This document shows, piece by piece, positions 8,964-18,756 of a DNA stretch of 64,000 bases; positions within the stretch are counted from its first letter, which is position 1; the number at the start of each line of letters is the position of its first letter. Under the pieces are notes generated by a model. The model did no database searches. It was not told where the DNA came from and was given only the letters and a program-made list of their open reading frames with translations. This DNA comes from QNYZ01 sp964577615 (lineage in GTDB: Bacteria; Desulfobacterota; Desulfobacteria; Desulfobacterales; QNYZ01), in the NCBI GenBank assembly GCA_964577615.1, contig CAZNZW010000001.1, positions 1 to 64,000 on the forward strand. Reading direction: 5' to 3'. Position numbers and translations under genes: made by a program.

Positions 8964-9266
8964 GTTTATCTCCTCGGTGACATGATAATCACCCGCAGAT
9001 TCGTTTTCAAGGCGTCTTTTGACGGTTGAAGCGAGTGTTTCCCGACACCCGGGTATTCGGCCCGGAGTTTTTAAGTGGTCCGCCGGAGGCATATAGGAAG
9101 ACGCGATAATCGGGTTAAAAAGCGTAAGGAAAGCTGTTTCGGTATTTCCGCCGGCAATATCATTGACCCGATATGGGCGTCCGTGCTATTTTGACCCGAT
9201 TTATTATATGGTAATAATTTTGTTAACCGATAAGAGCGGATTGGCAGCTTCAGGAGGATGATCGTT

Positions 9267-10553
9267 ATGCGGGAGGTAGTGATTGTAAGTGGTACCCGGA
9301 CAGCCATCGGCAATTTTGGCGGCGGCCTGAAAACTGTACCGGTGGTGGAAATGGGCGCGGCAGTCATACGGGACGTGCTGGTCCGGGCGGGTCTGCGCCC
9401 GGTTGTGGGAGAAACGGTGATCGGCAATGCCCCGGAAAAGCTGAAAAACCGGGGGGCCATTGAACTGGAAGAAAAATACGGCAACTGGGACGCGGATGCG
9501 GTACCGATAACGATCGACGAAGTGATCATGGGCAATGTCCTCCAGGCGGCGCAGGGGCAGAATCCGGCCCGTCAGGCGATGATCCGGGCCGGACTCTGCA
9601 AGGAAACGCCGGCGGTGACGATCAATAAAGTCTGCGGATCCGGATTGAAATCGATTGCCATGGGAGCGGCGGCCATTATATCGGGCCAGGCGGAAGTGGT
9701 GCTGGCCGGGGGACAGGAAAACATGAGCCAGGTGCCCATGGCCCTGCCCAAGGCCCGCTGGGGCCACCGCATGGAATTGACCGGCGTGGGCGATATTTAT
9801 GACCTGATGGTGTTCGACGGGTTGTACGAGATATTTTACGGGTATCACATGGGCCTGACGGCGGAAAATATTGCCGCCCTTTACGATATCAGCCGAACCG
9901 CGCAGGATGAACTCAGCGTTCTGAGCCACCAGCGGGCCCGCCAGGCGATTGCCGATGGCACCTTTTCATCTGAAATCACGCCGATTACCGTCAAGGTCCG
10001 CAGGAAAGAAATGGTGTTTGATACGGATGAGCGCCCCATGGATACCGATATGGAAAAGATGAGCCGGTTGCGGCCGGCCTTTAAAAAAGACGGAACGGTC
10101 ACGGCGGGCAATGCCTCCGGGATCAACGATGCCGCGGCAGCGGTATTGCTCATGTCGGCTGATAAGGCAAAAGCGCTTGGGCTGGACCCCATTGTCAAGG
10201 TCAAGGCGTTTGCCGGTGGCGGCGTGGATCCGGCCTACATGGGACTGGGACCGGTGCCCGCCGTGCGCAAGGTGCTGAAAACAACCGGCATGACCCTGGC
10301 GGATATCGACCTGATCGAACTCAACGAGGCGTTTGCCTCCCAGGCGATCGGGTGCATGCGGGAACTGGATATTCCCACGGAGCGCCCCAATGAGCTGGGC
10401 AGCGGTATTTCCCTGGGCCATCCCATTGGCTGCACCGGTACCCGTCAGGTGGTTACCGGCATGTATCAGATGCAGCGCCGCAATTACAATACCGGGCTGG
10501 TGACCATGTGTATCGGTGGCGGGATGGGGCTGGCCATGGTGATGGAACGGTAA
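9267..10553 (+). CDS. Thiolase family protein (acetyl-CoA C-acetyltransferase type)
   Basis: Thiolases condense two acyl-CoA molecules or cleave 3-ketoacyl-CoA. The nucleophilic cysteine is in INKVCGSGLKS (Cys123). The other catalytic blocks are NEAFASQAIG, GHPIGCTGTRQV and the C-terminal MCIGGGMGLAMV. The protein is 428 aa, longer than the usual 390-400, owing to about 35 extra residues near 49-84 (between GETVIGN and ITIDEVIMGNV). ATG 9267 is preferred because AGGAGG lies 9 nt upstream; the ATG at 9258 abuts that element. It is divergent from the ClpX-like gene. The substrate chain length cannot be read from the sequence. Confidence 0.9.
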   Translation: MREVVIVSGTRTAIGNFGGGLKTVPVVEMGAAVIRDVLVRAGLRPVVGETVIGNAPEKLKNRGAIELEEKYGNWDADAVPITIDEVIMGNVLQAAQGQNPARQAMIRAGLCKETPAVTINKVCGSGLKSIAMGAAAIISGQAEVVLAGGQENMSQVPMALPKARWGHRMELTGVGDIYDLMVFDGLYEIFYGYHMGLTAENIAALYDISRTAQDELSVLSHQRARQAIADGTFSSEITPITVKVRRKEMVFDTDERPMDTDMEKMSRLRPAFKKDGTVTAGNASGINDAAAAVLLMSADKAKALGLDPIVKVKAFAGGGVDPAYMGLGPVPAVRKVLKTTGMTLADIDLIELNEAFASQAIGCMRELDIPTERPNELGSGISLGHPIGCTGTRQVVTGMYQMQRRNYNTGLVTMCIGGGMGLAMVMER

Positions 10554-10596
10554 TCAACCCGCATGAATCAAGGATAAAAGGATAAAGGGGAAACCG

Positions 10597-10749
10597 ATGG
10601 ATACTCCACGAAAAATCGGAACTCTGATATTTTTCGGCGTGCCGGTCATTGTCGGCGGCGGTATTGTCTATGCGCTTTTCGGCAGTATGACGGTGTTGTT
10701 TATTTATGAAGTTATTCTGCTGCTGCTGGCGGGAACAATTGTGGCCTGA
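10597..10749 (+). CDS. Small membrane protein (50 aa)
   Basis: This short open frame encodes MDTPRKIGTLIFFGVPVIVG and continues to 50 residues. It has two hydrophobic stretches (about 8-28 and 31-49), giving a likely two-helix inner-membrane protein with a short charged N-terminus. An AAGGGG element lies just upstream of the ATG. It follows the thiolase stop codon by 43 bp on the same strand, so it could be co-transcribed. I do not recognise a family. Confidence 0.55.
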   Translation: MDTPRKIGTLIFFGVPVIVGGGIVYALFGSMTVLFIYEVILLLLAGTIVA

Positions 10750-10964
10750 CTCACGTGTGGCGGCATCCGCCAGATGCCCCATTTGACAACCGACGGTAAA
10801 ATCAGGTTTCGATGTATGGGCGGCTGAGACGGAAATCCCGTCCGCCCACTGGCTTTACCCGGCGGCAGGACGGATGACGGCGGCATATCCGGCCGGGTAT
10901 TTTCTGATATCGTTGTGCCGCCATTGCTGTTTTTGCGATTTATCTAAAAGAAGGCGTTTTTAAT

Positions 10965-13397
10965 ATGGAAATGGAAAAGGAACATACACCGGAAGTCAGT
11001 ATCGAACGAGAGATGAGACGTTCGTATCTCGATTACGCCATGAGTGTGATTATCGGACGGGCCCTGCCGGATGTGCGCGACGGGCTCAAACCGGTCCACC
11101 GCCGCATCCTTTTCGCCATGCGTGAGCTGAAAAACGACTGGAACAAGCCCTACAAAAAATCGGCGCGGGTTGTGGGTGATGTCATTGGTAAATACCACCC
11201 CCACGGGGATACGGCCGTTTACGATACCATCGTCCGGATGGCGCAGGATTTTTCTCTGCGGTACCCGTTTGTCAACGGCCAGGGAAACTTCGGCTCCATT
11301 GACGGCGATCCGCCGGCGGCCATGCGGTATACCGAAGTCCGAATGATGCGGCTGGCCCATGAAATGCTCGAAGATCTCGACAAGGAAACCGTCGATTTCA
11401 TAGCCAACTATGACGACTCCATGACCGAGCCGGCGGTGCTGCCGGCCAAGGTGCCGGCGCTGCTGATCAACGGCTCGTCGGGGATTGCCGTCGGCATGGC
11501 CACCAATATCCCGCCCCACAATATCGGAGAGGTGATCGATGCCGTGTCCGCCCTGATCGATCATCCGGACATTGACATGGAAGAATTGATCCAGCGGGTT
11601 CCCGGGCCTGATTTCCCCTCGGGCGGGATTATCTACGGCACGCAGGGGATATACGATGCGTATCGCACCGGCCGGGGAGTGATCCGGCTGCGGGCGCGGG
11701 TCATGGTGGAGAAAGACAAACGCACCAGCCGGGAGACCATCGTGGTCAACGAGCTTCCCTACATGGTCAATAAAGCGACGCTTGTGGCCAAGATTGCCGA
11801 GCTGGTCCGTCACAAACAGATTGAAGGGGTGCGTTATGTCCGGGATGAATCGGACCGCGACGGGATGCGGATTGCCATCGGTCTGAAAAAGGACCAGTTC
11901 GCCCAGGTGATTGTCAATCAATTGTACAAGCATACGCGGATGGCGATCAGCTTCGGGATTATCTTTCTGGCCGTGGTGAAAAACCGCCCCGAGCTGATGA
12001 CGCTCAAGGATATCCTGTCGCACTTTATCGCCCATCGCAAAGAGATTGTTCTGCGCCGTACGCGCTATGAGCTGCGCAAGGCCGAAGATCGTGCCCATAT
12101 CCTGGAAGGATTAAAGATCGCCCTGGATCATCTTGATGAAGTGGTGGCTTTAATCCGGGCATCCAAAACGCCCAAGGAAGCCAAGGAAGGCCTGATCGCC
12201 CGGTTTTCTCTAAGCGCTATCCAGGCCCAGGCGATTCTCGATATGCGCCTGCAGCGGCTCACCGGACTGGAGCGGGAAAAGATCATTGAAGAGTATGTTC
12301 AGCTCCTCAAAGATATTGCCCACTACAAGGAAATTCTGGCCAGCGAGCGCCTGGTGCTCAACATCATCAAGGATGAGCTCGGCGAGATGCGCGATGCCTA
12401 TGGGGATGAACGCCGCACCGAGATCGTGGCGGAAACCAGGGAAATCACCCTGGAAGACATGATCGTCGAAGAAGACATGGTGGTGACGATTTCCAACAGC
12501 GGCTATATCAAGCGGGCGCCCATTACCCTGTATCGCAGTCAGCGGCGGGGCGGCAAAGGCAAAACCGGGATGGCGACCAAGGAAGAAGACTTTGTCGACC
12601 GGCTGTTCATTGCCTCCACCCATCATACGTTTCTCTTTTTTACCAATCAGGGAAATGTGTATTGGTGCAAGGTCTACGAAATTCCCCAGGCCGGCCGCAT
12701 GAGCCGGGGCAAGGCCGTGGTCAATCTGCTCAATTTCAATCCGGATGAAAAGCTGACAGCCGTACTGGCCGTCAAGGAGTTTACCCCCGGATACAATATC
12801 ATCATGGCCACCAGAAACGGGCTGGTCAAAAAAACCGACCTGATGGAATACAGCCGACCCCGGGCCGGGGGCATTATTGCGCTGCGACTGGTCGATGGCG
12901 ATGAGCTGATCGCGGTGAGAATCACCGATGGGTCGTTTAACATTTTTCTTGGCGCCGCCAACGGGAAATCGATCCGGTTTCACGAGTCGGACATCCGCAC
13001 CCAGGGACGCGTGTCCCAGGGCGTGCGGGGCATGCGCCTGGACACCGAAGACCGCCTGGTGGCCATGGAAGTATTGAGCTATGGGCAAACCCTGTTTACG
13101 GTCACCGAAAATGGCTATGGCAAGCGAACCTCCATCGACGAATATCCGATCCAAAAGCGCGGCGGCAAAGGCGTTATTACCATCAAAACCAGCGACCGCA
13201 ACGGCAAGGTGGTGTCTATTGTCCTCGTTGGCGAGGATGACGACCTGATGCTGATGACCGACAGCGGCAAGATTATCCGGATGCCGATTCACGGGGTCAG
13301 CGTGATCAGCCGGAACACGCAAGGGGTCAAGCTCATGGGGCTGGCGGACGAAGAACGTATTGTCAGCGCTGTGTGCCTTGCCGAAAAGGATAAGTAA
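10965..13397 (+). CDS. gyrA: DNA gyrase subunit A
   Basis: An 810-aa type IIA topoisomerase subunit. The catalytic tyrosine is Tyr122 in AAMRYTE. The quinolone-determining positions read Thr83 and Asp87 (HGDTAVYD). The C-terminal pinwheel domain contains the GyrA box QRRGGKG near residue 526, which separates it from ParC. GyrA cuts and rejoins DNA during negative supercoiling with GyrB. No gyrB lies in the window. AAGAAGG precedes the ATG. gpsA follows after 13 bp. Confidence 0.97.
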   Translation: MEMEKEHTPEVSIEREMRRSYLDYAMSVIIGRALPDVRDGLKPVHRRILFAMRELKNDWNKPYKKSARVVGDVIGKYHPHGDTAVYDTIVRMAQDFSLRYPFVNGQGNFGSIDGDPPAAMRYTEVRMMRLAHEMLEDLDKETVDFIANYDDSMTEPAVLPAKVPALLINGSSGIAVGMATNIPPHNIGEVIDAVSALIDHPDIDMEELIQRVPGPDFPSGGIIYGTQGIYDAYRTGRGVIRLRARVMVEKDKRTSRETIVVNELPYMVNKATLVAKIAELVRHKQIEGVRYVRDESDRDGMRIAIGLKKDQFAQVIVNQLYKHTRMAISFGIIFLAVVKNRPELMTLKDILSHFIAHRKEIVLRRTRYELRKAEDRAHILEGLKIALDHLDEVVALIRASKTPKEAKEGLIARFSLSAIQAQAILDMRLQRLTGLEREKIIEEYVQLLKDIAHYKEILASERLVLNIIKDELGEMRDAYGDERRTEIVAETREITLEDMIVEEDMVVTISNSGYIKRAPITLYRSQRRGGKGKTGMATKEEDFVDRLFIASTHHTFLFFTNQGNVYWCKVYEIPQAGRMSRGKAVVNLLNFNPDEKLTAVLAVKEFTPGYNIIMATRNGLVKKTDLMEYSRPRAGGIIALRLVDGDELIAVRITDGSFNIFLGAANGKSIRFHESDIRTQGRVSQGVRGMRLDTEDRLVAMEVLSYGQTLFTVTENGYGKRTSIDEYPIQKRGGKGVITIKTSDRNGKVVSIVLVGEDDDLMLMTDSGKIIRMPIHGVSVISRNTQGVKLMGLADEERIVSAVCLAEKDK

Positions 13398-13410
13398 CCG
13401 GAGGATTCCG

Positions 13411-14442
13411 ATGGCAAAGCCGGAGGGGACCTGCTTAAAAATTGGCGTTATCGGCGGTGGCAGCTGGGGAACGGCTCTGGCCGATCTGCTGGGTAAAAAG
13501 AATCATGCCGTGGATCTGTGGGTGTACGAACCGGAGGTCAGGACGCAGATTCAGGATCATCGGGAAAACCGGATGTTTCTTCCCGGCGTGACGCTGTCTG
13601 ACAATATCCGCCCCACCAGCGATCTGACCCGGGCGGTTGCCGGCAAGGCACTGGTCCTGGTGGTCGTGCCGTCCCATGTGATGCGGACAACGGCCCGGCA
13701 ATGGGGGCAGTCCCTTTCTGCGGATACGGTTGTCGTAACGGCCTCCAAGGGCATTGAAAACGATACCCTCCTGACCATGAACGGCGTGCTGCAGGCGGTG
13801 GTGCCGACGCTCGGTGCGGATCGAACGGGGGTGCTTTCCGGTCCGAGTTTTGCCCGCGAAGTGGCCGGGGAGATTCCGACGGCCGTGACGGCGGCATCCC
13901 GGCATCCCGAGACCGCTGCATTTATTCAACGGGCATTCGCAACCCCGTTTTTCCGGGTGTACACGATGGATGATGTTGTCGGCGTGGAACTGGGCGGCGC
14001 GGTCAAGAATGTGATTGCCCTGGCCGCCGGCGTGATCGATGGCCTCAACCTTGGCCACAATACCCGTGCGGCGCTGATTACCCGCGGACAAACCGAAATT
14101 CGGCGGTTGGGGATCCGCATGGGGGCCCGGCCCCGGACGTTTACCGGCCTGGCCGGTATCGGTGACCTGATTTTGACCTGTACCAGCGACCAGAGCCGGA
14201 ACCACACGGTGGGCCAGCGGATCGGGCGGGGAGAAAAACTGGCGGATATCCTTGCCGATATGCAGATGGTGGCCGAAGGGGTGAAGACGGCCCGGTCGGT
14301 GTACCAGCTGTCCCGTCAACTGGATGTGGATATGCCGATCTGCCAGACGGTTTACCGGGTGCTCTACGATGGTCTGCCGCCAGGGGAGGGCCTGTATGCG
14401 TTGATGACCCGGGAGCTGAAACACGAGCTGGATGACGTTTAA
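13411..14442 (+). CDS. gpsA: Glycerol-3-phosphate dehydrogenase [NAD(P)+]
   Basis: This 343-aa enzyme reduces dihydroxyacetone phosphate to sn-glycerol-3-phosphate for phospholipid synthesis. The dinucleotide-binding GVIGGGSWGTALA is near the N-terminus. GPSFAREV and the catalytic-lysine segment ELGGAVKNVIALAAG are present, as is the TGLAGIGDLILTC block. ATG 13411 has GGAGG 6 nt upstream; a longer frame that begins inside gyrA is rejected. It lies 13 bp after gyrA. Confidence 0.95.
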   Translation: MAKPEGTCLKIGVIGGGSWGTALADLLGKKNHAVDLWVYEPEVRTQIQDHRENRMFLPGVTLSDNIRPTSDLTRAVAGKALVLVVVPSHVMRTTARQWGQSLSADTVVVTASKGIENDTLLTMNGVLQAVVPTLGADRTGVLSGPSFAREVAGEIPTAVTAASRHPETAAFIQRAFATPFFRVYTMDDVVGVELGGAVKNVIALAAGVIDGLNLGHNTRAALITRGQTEIRRLGIRMGARPRTFTGLAGIGDLILTCTSDQSRNHTVGQRIGRGEKLADILADMQMVAEGVKTARSVYQLSRQLDVDMPICQTVYRVLYDGLPPGEGLYALMTRELKHELDDV

Positions 14443-14522
14443 CCGGCGAATCACTTCTGCTGCGGGAACCGTCACCCTGGCGATCGGACCGGGACGTCAG
14501 CCGGCAGGAGCAGAGCCGTCAC

Positions 14523-15248
14523 ATGGAAAAAGATCCGAAATACAACTCTGACGCGGGCCACCGGTCCCGGCTGCGGAACCGGTTTTTAAAAGACGGCCTG
14601 GACGGCTTTCTCGACTATGAGGTCGTCGAGCTGCTGCTTACCCTGTCGACGCCCCGCAAGGATTGCAAGCCGGCGGCCAAGGCGGCCATGGCGCGCTTCA
14701 AAACTTTTCGGGGCGTTCTGGAAGCATCCGCACGGGAACTGACCGATATCGAGGGGCTGGGGACCAAAAATACGCTCGCCCTGCGTCTGGTAAAGGCGGT
14801 TCTGGATCGATACCTCGAAAAGCGACTGGTCGAGGGGATGGCGCTGAAAAATTCCCGGGATCTGTTTGATTACTTGGGTGGTAAGCTGGGCGGCCGGTCC
14901 ACGGAATGTTTCATGGCCGTTTTTCTCGATGCCAGGAATCGGGTGATTGCCGGTAAAATTCTGTTTGAGGGGACGCTCACGGCCAGTTCCGTTTATCCCC
15001 GGGAAGTGGTTCGGGCCGCCATCGACCATCATGCCGCCGCGCTGATTCTGGCGCACAATCATCCATCGGGAGACCCGCGGCCATCTGCCCCGGACCTGGC
15101 GATTACCCGGCGCCTGATGGCCGCCTGCCGGGTAATGGATATTACGCTGCACGAGCATCTGATTGTGGGCGATAAGTGTTATTACAGTTTTGCCGATGAA
15201 GGGCATATCCGCCGGTTTACGCGGGAACTGGACGAGATGCCCCCGTAA
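14523..15248 (+). CDS. radC: RadC family JAB/MPN domain protein
   Basis: A 241-aa RadC-type protein. A helix-hairpin-helix-like N-terminal half (ARELTDIEGLGTKNTLALRLVKA) is followed by a JAMM metal site, HNHPSGDPRPSAPD near residue 178. The role of RadC proteins is uncertain; they are linked to DNA repair and natural transformation, and the JAMM motif suggests a metal-dependent hydrolase. It lies 80 bp downstream of gpsA with AGGAG some 12 nt before the ATG. Confidence 0.9.
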   Translation: MEKDPKYNSDAGHRSRLRNRFLKDGLDGFLDYEVVELLLTLSTPRKDCKPAAKAAMARFKTFRGVLEASARELTDIEGLGTKNTLALRLVKAVLDRYLEKRLVEGMALKNSRDLFDYLGGKLGGRSTECFMAVFLDARNRVIAGKILFEGTLTASSVYPREVVRAAIDHHAAALILAHNHPSGDPRPSAPDLAITRRLMAACRVMDITLHEHLIVGDKCYYSFADEGHIRRFTRELDEMPP

Positions 15249-15313
15249 ACGGATCGGCGGCCGGTGCGCATTTTACCGGGAAAATATTGGAACCGGCAAT
15301 ATCAGGACTGGCA

Positions 15314-15601
15314 ATGGACAGACAGGAAAGAGAAAAGCATGATGCGGCACTTCCGGAATGTTTCGGCCGGATGGACCAGGTTTTTCCCATGGGAGACAGC
15401 GGGCTCAGGGAAAGCCCCGCCGAATGTCTGGCGTGCGCCCGGAAAACGGATTGCCTGCGCCGGGCCATGGCCGGGCCGGAGGGGATGGAGCTGAAAATGG
15501 AAATGGTCTCGCGGGACCCGGATACGGGCCTGCGTGGCGTGTTGAAACGCTGGTCCCTGCGCAAGACTTTGTCCCGGCAGAAAAAGAATACCCAAGGGTG
15601 A
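15314..15601 (+). CDS. Small cysteine-containing protein of unknown function
   Basis: A 95-aa soluble protein starting MDRQEREKHDAALPECFG. The central segment PAECLACARKTDCLRRAM holds three closely spaced cysteines (C-x2-C-x5-C), with a fourth cysteine at the upstream PECFG, so a metal or iron-sulfur site is possible. The C-terminal 35 residues are basic. Its stop lies 13 bp before pgk and it follows radC by 65 bp. I do not recognise a named family. Start choice is weak; an upstream ATG at 15287 would add nine residues. Confidence 0.6.
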   Translation: MDRQEREKHDAALPECFGRMDQVFPMGDSGLRESPAECLACARKTDCLRRAMAGPEGMELKMEMVSRDPDTGLRGVLKRWSLRKTLSRQKKNTQG

Positions 15602-15614
15602 GGGAGAAAAAAAG

Positions 15615-16814
15615 ATGAAAACCATCAAAGATATTGCTCTGGGCGGGCGTCGTGTGCTGGTTCGGGTGGATTTTAATGTTCCTCTGGATGGCGACGGACA
15701 CGTGACGGATGATGCGCGGATTCGGCGGTCGCTGCCGACCCTTGAATATCTGCTGGCCCGGAATGCCAGACTGATTGTGGCGTCTCACCTGGGACGGCCC
15801 GGGGGGAAAGTGGTGCCGGCATTCAGCCTGGCCCCGGCCGCCGCGTGTCTCGAAAAAATGCTCGGCAGAAAAGTGGTGCTGGCGGCTGACTGTATCGGGG
15901 ATGAAGCGGAAAAGACGACCCGTGACATGGCGCCCGGAGACGTGGTCATGCTGGAAAATCTGCGGTTTCATGCCGGAGAGCAGAAAAACGATGATGCCTT
16001 TTCCCGGGGGCTGGCGGCGCTGTGTGAGGTGTATGTGAATGACGCCTTTGCCGTCTGCCACCGGGCCAATGCGTCGGTTGTGGCCGTTACCCGCCATGTG
16101 GCGGTGTGCGTGGCCGGGTTTTTATTGAAAAAGGAACTCGATTATTTTGCTCAGGCCATGACCCTGCCCCGACGGCCGCTGGCCGCTGTGGTGGGCGGGG
16201 CCAAGGTATCGAGCAAACTGGCCGCCCTGAACAATATGATGGGCCGCGTGGATATGATTTTTATCGGCGGAGCCATGGCCAACACCTTTTTACAAAGCAC
16301 CGGCCTGGACATGGGCCGCTCGAAAGTCGAACCGGATCTTTTTGAAACAGCGGCCGGGATGATGAAAACCGCGGCCGGGAAAAATATCGATTTCTTTCTG
16401 CCCGTGGATGTGGTGGCGGCGCCCCGGCTGGCGGCCGATGCCCCGGTAACGGTGGTGCCCGTCGGGAAAATGCCCGCGGATCAGATGGCGCTGGACATTG
16501 GTCCGGCCACGACGGCCCGCTATGCCGACGCACTGGCCGCGGCCGGCACGGTTGTCTGGAACGGCCCCATGGGGGCGTTCGAATGGGCGCCGTTTGCCAA
16601 AGGAACGGCAGCCATCGTTAATGCCCTGGCCGACAGCGACGCCCTGACGATTGTCGGTGGCGGCGATACGGGCGGCGCGGTGCACCAGTCGGGCCGGGCC
16701 GACGACATCTCCTATATCTCCACCGGCGGCGGGGCCTTCCTGACCCTTTTGGAAGGGCGGCCGTTGCCGGCGGTGGTGGCCCTGCTTGATGCGCAGACGT
16801 CGCATGCTGATTAA
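15615..16814 (+). CDS. pgk: Phosphoglycerate kinase
   Basis: A 399-aa enzyme that interconverts 1,3-bisphosphoglycerate plus ADP and 3-phosphoglycerate plus ATP. Family blocks include RVLVRVDFNVPLD, SHLGRPGGK, MLENLRFHAGE, GGAKVSSKLAAL, WNGPMGAFE and the nucleotide loop GGGDTGGAV. The length is normal. GGGAG lies before the ATG. A TVP38-like gene follows almost directly. Confidence 0.97.
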   Translation: MKTIKDIALGGRRVLVRVDFNVPLDGDGHVTDDARIRRSLPTLEYLLARNARLIVASHLGRPGGKVVPAFSLAPAAACLEKMLGRKVVLAADCIGDEAEKTTRDMAPGDVVMLENLRFHAGEQKNDDAFSRGLAALCEVYVNDAFAVCHRANASVVAVTRHVAVCVAGFLLKKELDYFAQAMTLPRRPLAAVVGGAKVSSKLAALNNMMGRVDMIFIGGAMANTFLQSTGLDMGRSKVEPDLFETAAGMMKTAAGKNIDFFLPVDVVAAPRLAADAPVTVVPVGKMPADQMALDIGPATTARYADALAAAGTVVWNGPMGAFEWAPFAKGTAAIVNALADSDALTIVGGGDTGGAVHQSGRADDISYISTGGGAFLTLLEGRPLPAVVALLDAQTSHAD

Positions 16815-16838
16815 TTGCGGTTTTTTGCGCGCAATATC

Positions 16839-17555
16839 ATGACAATACCAAAACATCGGCGTCGGGGACGGATCGTGCTGTACGGCCTGGGCGCGGTCCT
16901 GCTGGTTTTGATCGGCATCTATCATGCGCATTTGTGGGACGGGGCGACCCGGATCTATGCATCGCTGTCCAGCCGGGAGAAGATTCAAGCCGTGATCAGC
17001 CGGTTCGGCACCCTGGCGCCGGTGGTATTTGTCTGCCTGCAGTTTCTTCAGGTGATTCTGGCGCCGATTCCCGGTGAAGCCACCGGCGTTATCGGCGGAT
17101 ATCTCTTTGGAACGTTCAACGGGTTTGTCCTGTCCAGTCTCGCTCTGGCCCTGGGGTCGCTGGTCAACTTCCTCATCGGACGGTTTCTGGGGCGGCGGTT
17201 TGTCCGCAGATGGATCCCCGACGACAAGCTGAAGCGTTTCGATACCTATGTGAAACACCAGGGGGTGCTGGTGCTTGTGGCTTTTTTTGTTTTTCCTGGC
17301 TTTCCCAAGGACTACCTTTGCCTTTTTCTGGGGATGACGATGCTGCCGCTCAAGGCGTTTTTTGTCATTGCCGCAGTGGGCCGCATGCCCGGGACGTTGA
17401 TGCTCAGCCTGCAGGGGGCCTCGCTGTACGAAGGCAATTATGTCACTCTGGCCGTTTTGGTCGGGATCTGCCTGGCAGTGGTTTTAATAGCCTGTTACTT
17501 CAGAGAACGGATTTATGCGGCTGTCGACAGAATGAATCACCACAATAGGCATTGA
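16839..17555 (+). CDS. TVP38/TMEM64 (DedA-like) membrane protein
   Basis: A protein of about 238 aa with several hydrophobic helices. The core LAPIPGEATGVIGGYLFGTFNGFVLSSLALALGSLVNFLIGRFLGRRFVRRWI matches the VTT domain of TVP38/TMEM64 proteins, including the glycine-rich reentrant loop and the arginine pair after FLIGR. Members act at the inner membrane and are linked to lipid scrambling or membrane homeostasis; a specific substrate cannot be named. The start is uncertain: ATG 16839 is used, while a TTG at 16815 directly after the pgk stop would add eight residues. Confidence 0.8.
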   Translation: MTIPKHRRRGRIVLYGLGAVLLVLIGIYHAHLWDGATRIYASLSSREKIQAVISRFGTLAPVVFVCLQFLQVILAPIPGEATGVIGGYLFGTFNGFVLSSLALALGSLVNFLIGRFLGRRFVRRWIPDDKLKRFDTYVKHQGVLVLVAFFVFPGFPKDYLCLFLGMTMLPLKAFFVIAAVGRMPGTLMLSLQGASLYEGNYVTLAVLVGICLAVVLIACYFRERIYAAVDRMNHHNRH

Positions 17556-17694
17556 CCTGGATATCGGCCGGTGATATGTGGCTGCTATTAAGAACAGTTA
17601 AGCGTGCCGGCCGCTGATCGGCGAATGTGGATACGGGTGTGGATTCTGTGACAGGTACTTGATGACTGACGGTCGAATCGGGCGATAGAAGGTT

Positions 17695-18756
17695 ATGTCT
17701 TATTGGGGATATCGTGAACAGCTGAGTATGACCAACCGGCTGCGGCGTTCGTATTATGAACTGCTGCGGGATGAGTGTGATCAGCATCTGGTGCAATACG
17801 CCCTGGTCGATTCTTATCATAATTTCCTGAAGAGAAAGCAGAAGTACCCATTTGTTGAAAAACGCGAGCTGAAGCCGCGGGCCCGGATTCCCGATGTGGA
17901 ATATGAGTGCCATAATGCGTTTCTGGTCATTTTTCAAGAAGATGCATTACCGGCGAACTATAAAAAATACATCCATTTTCTTGACATTAATAAAACCACC
18001 AAAGCCAACCTGCTGCGGTCAAAAAGCCTCCCCCTGCAGGGAAGGTTTGACCGGTATCAGAAGTATCTGGACTCGGCCCGGTTTTTTGATTTTGTCCATA
18101 CCCTGCTTCCCGTGGACTATGCGCTTTTGATCCAGCGAACCCCTTCCAGCCAGACCGGCAGTCGTTATGGCCTGACCCATTTCCACGTGCGGGTGGACTG
18201 GCCGATTGCCGAAGCTGCCGAGGCCATGGCCACCCGGCTCCGGTATATTTCCAAGGAACTCTACGAGCGGGGGGATGACTACGCCGAAGATGTCCAGAAA
18301 AAATTCTTTGAATATTACGGGCTGCCCGTGATGGCCGGTGGCCGGCGGACCGCGGCGGTTGTCGCTGCCGAATATCTGCGCAAGACGCCCTGTCTGTCGA
18401 CGATCTATGTCAGCAGCAGCGAATCCCGTTCCCTGACACGGATATCCGAGCGCGGTATCGTCAGGACCGTATTGCTGAAAATGACCAAGGCGGAGATCGA
18501 TCAGGTCGCCGCCGCCAATAATATCCGGCCATCCACGTTTGGCAAAAAATATGTGGTCGAACGATGGCGCCGGTACGGGATCTGCATCTTCCAGGTTATC
18601 TATGCCAACACCGAGCACGGCCAGCCGCCGGCCGACGGGAAATTACGGGATATAAAGCCCGACCTGAACTGGCTCCGGGTCACCGGGCAGTACCTGCTGC
18701 CCCGGCCCGGCGTTTTGCGGTTTCCGCCCTTGACATTAAACATTATTTATTCGTGA
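17695..18756 (+). CDS. Protein of unknown function (353 aa)
   Basis: I do not recognise this protein. It is soluble, lacks a signal peptide or membrane segment, and is rich in Tyr and Arg. The N-terminal 100 residues are basic and helical (MTNRLRRSYYELLRDECDQH). A central stretch, RYGLTHFHVRVDWPIAEAAEAM, contains a His-x-His pair, and the C-terminal half has an alpha/beta pattern. AGAAGG lies immediately before the ATG. It stands alone between the TVP38-like gene and the histidine fusion gene, with 139 and 125 bp spacers. Confidence 0.6.
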   Translation: MSYWGYREQLSMTNRLRRSYYELLRDECDQHLVQYALVDSYHNFLKRKQKYPFVEKRELKPRARIPDVEYECHNAFLVIFQEDALPANYKKYIHFLDINKTTKANLLRSKSLPLQGRFDRYQKYLDSARFFDFVHTLLPVDYALLIQRTPSSQTGSRYGLTHFHVRVDWPIAEAAEAMATRLRYISKELYERGDDYAEDVQKKFFEYYGLPVMAGGRRTAAVVAAEYLRKTPCLSTIYVSSSESRSLTRISERGIVRTVLLKMTKAEIDQVAAANNIRPSTFGKKYVVERWRRYGICIFQVIYANTEHGQPPADGKLRDIKPDLNWLRVTGQYLLPRPGVLRFPPLTLNIIYS

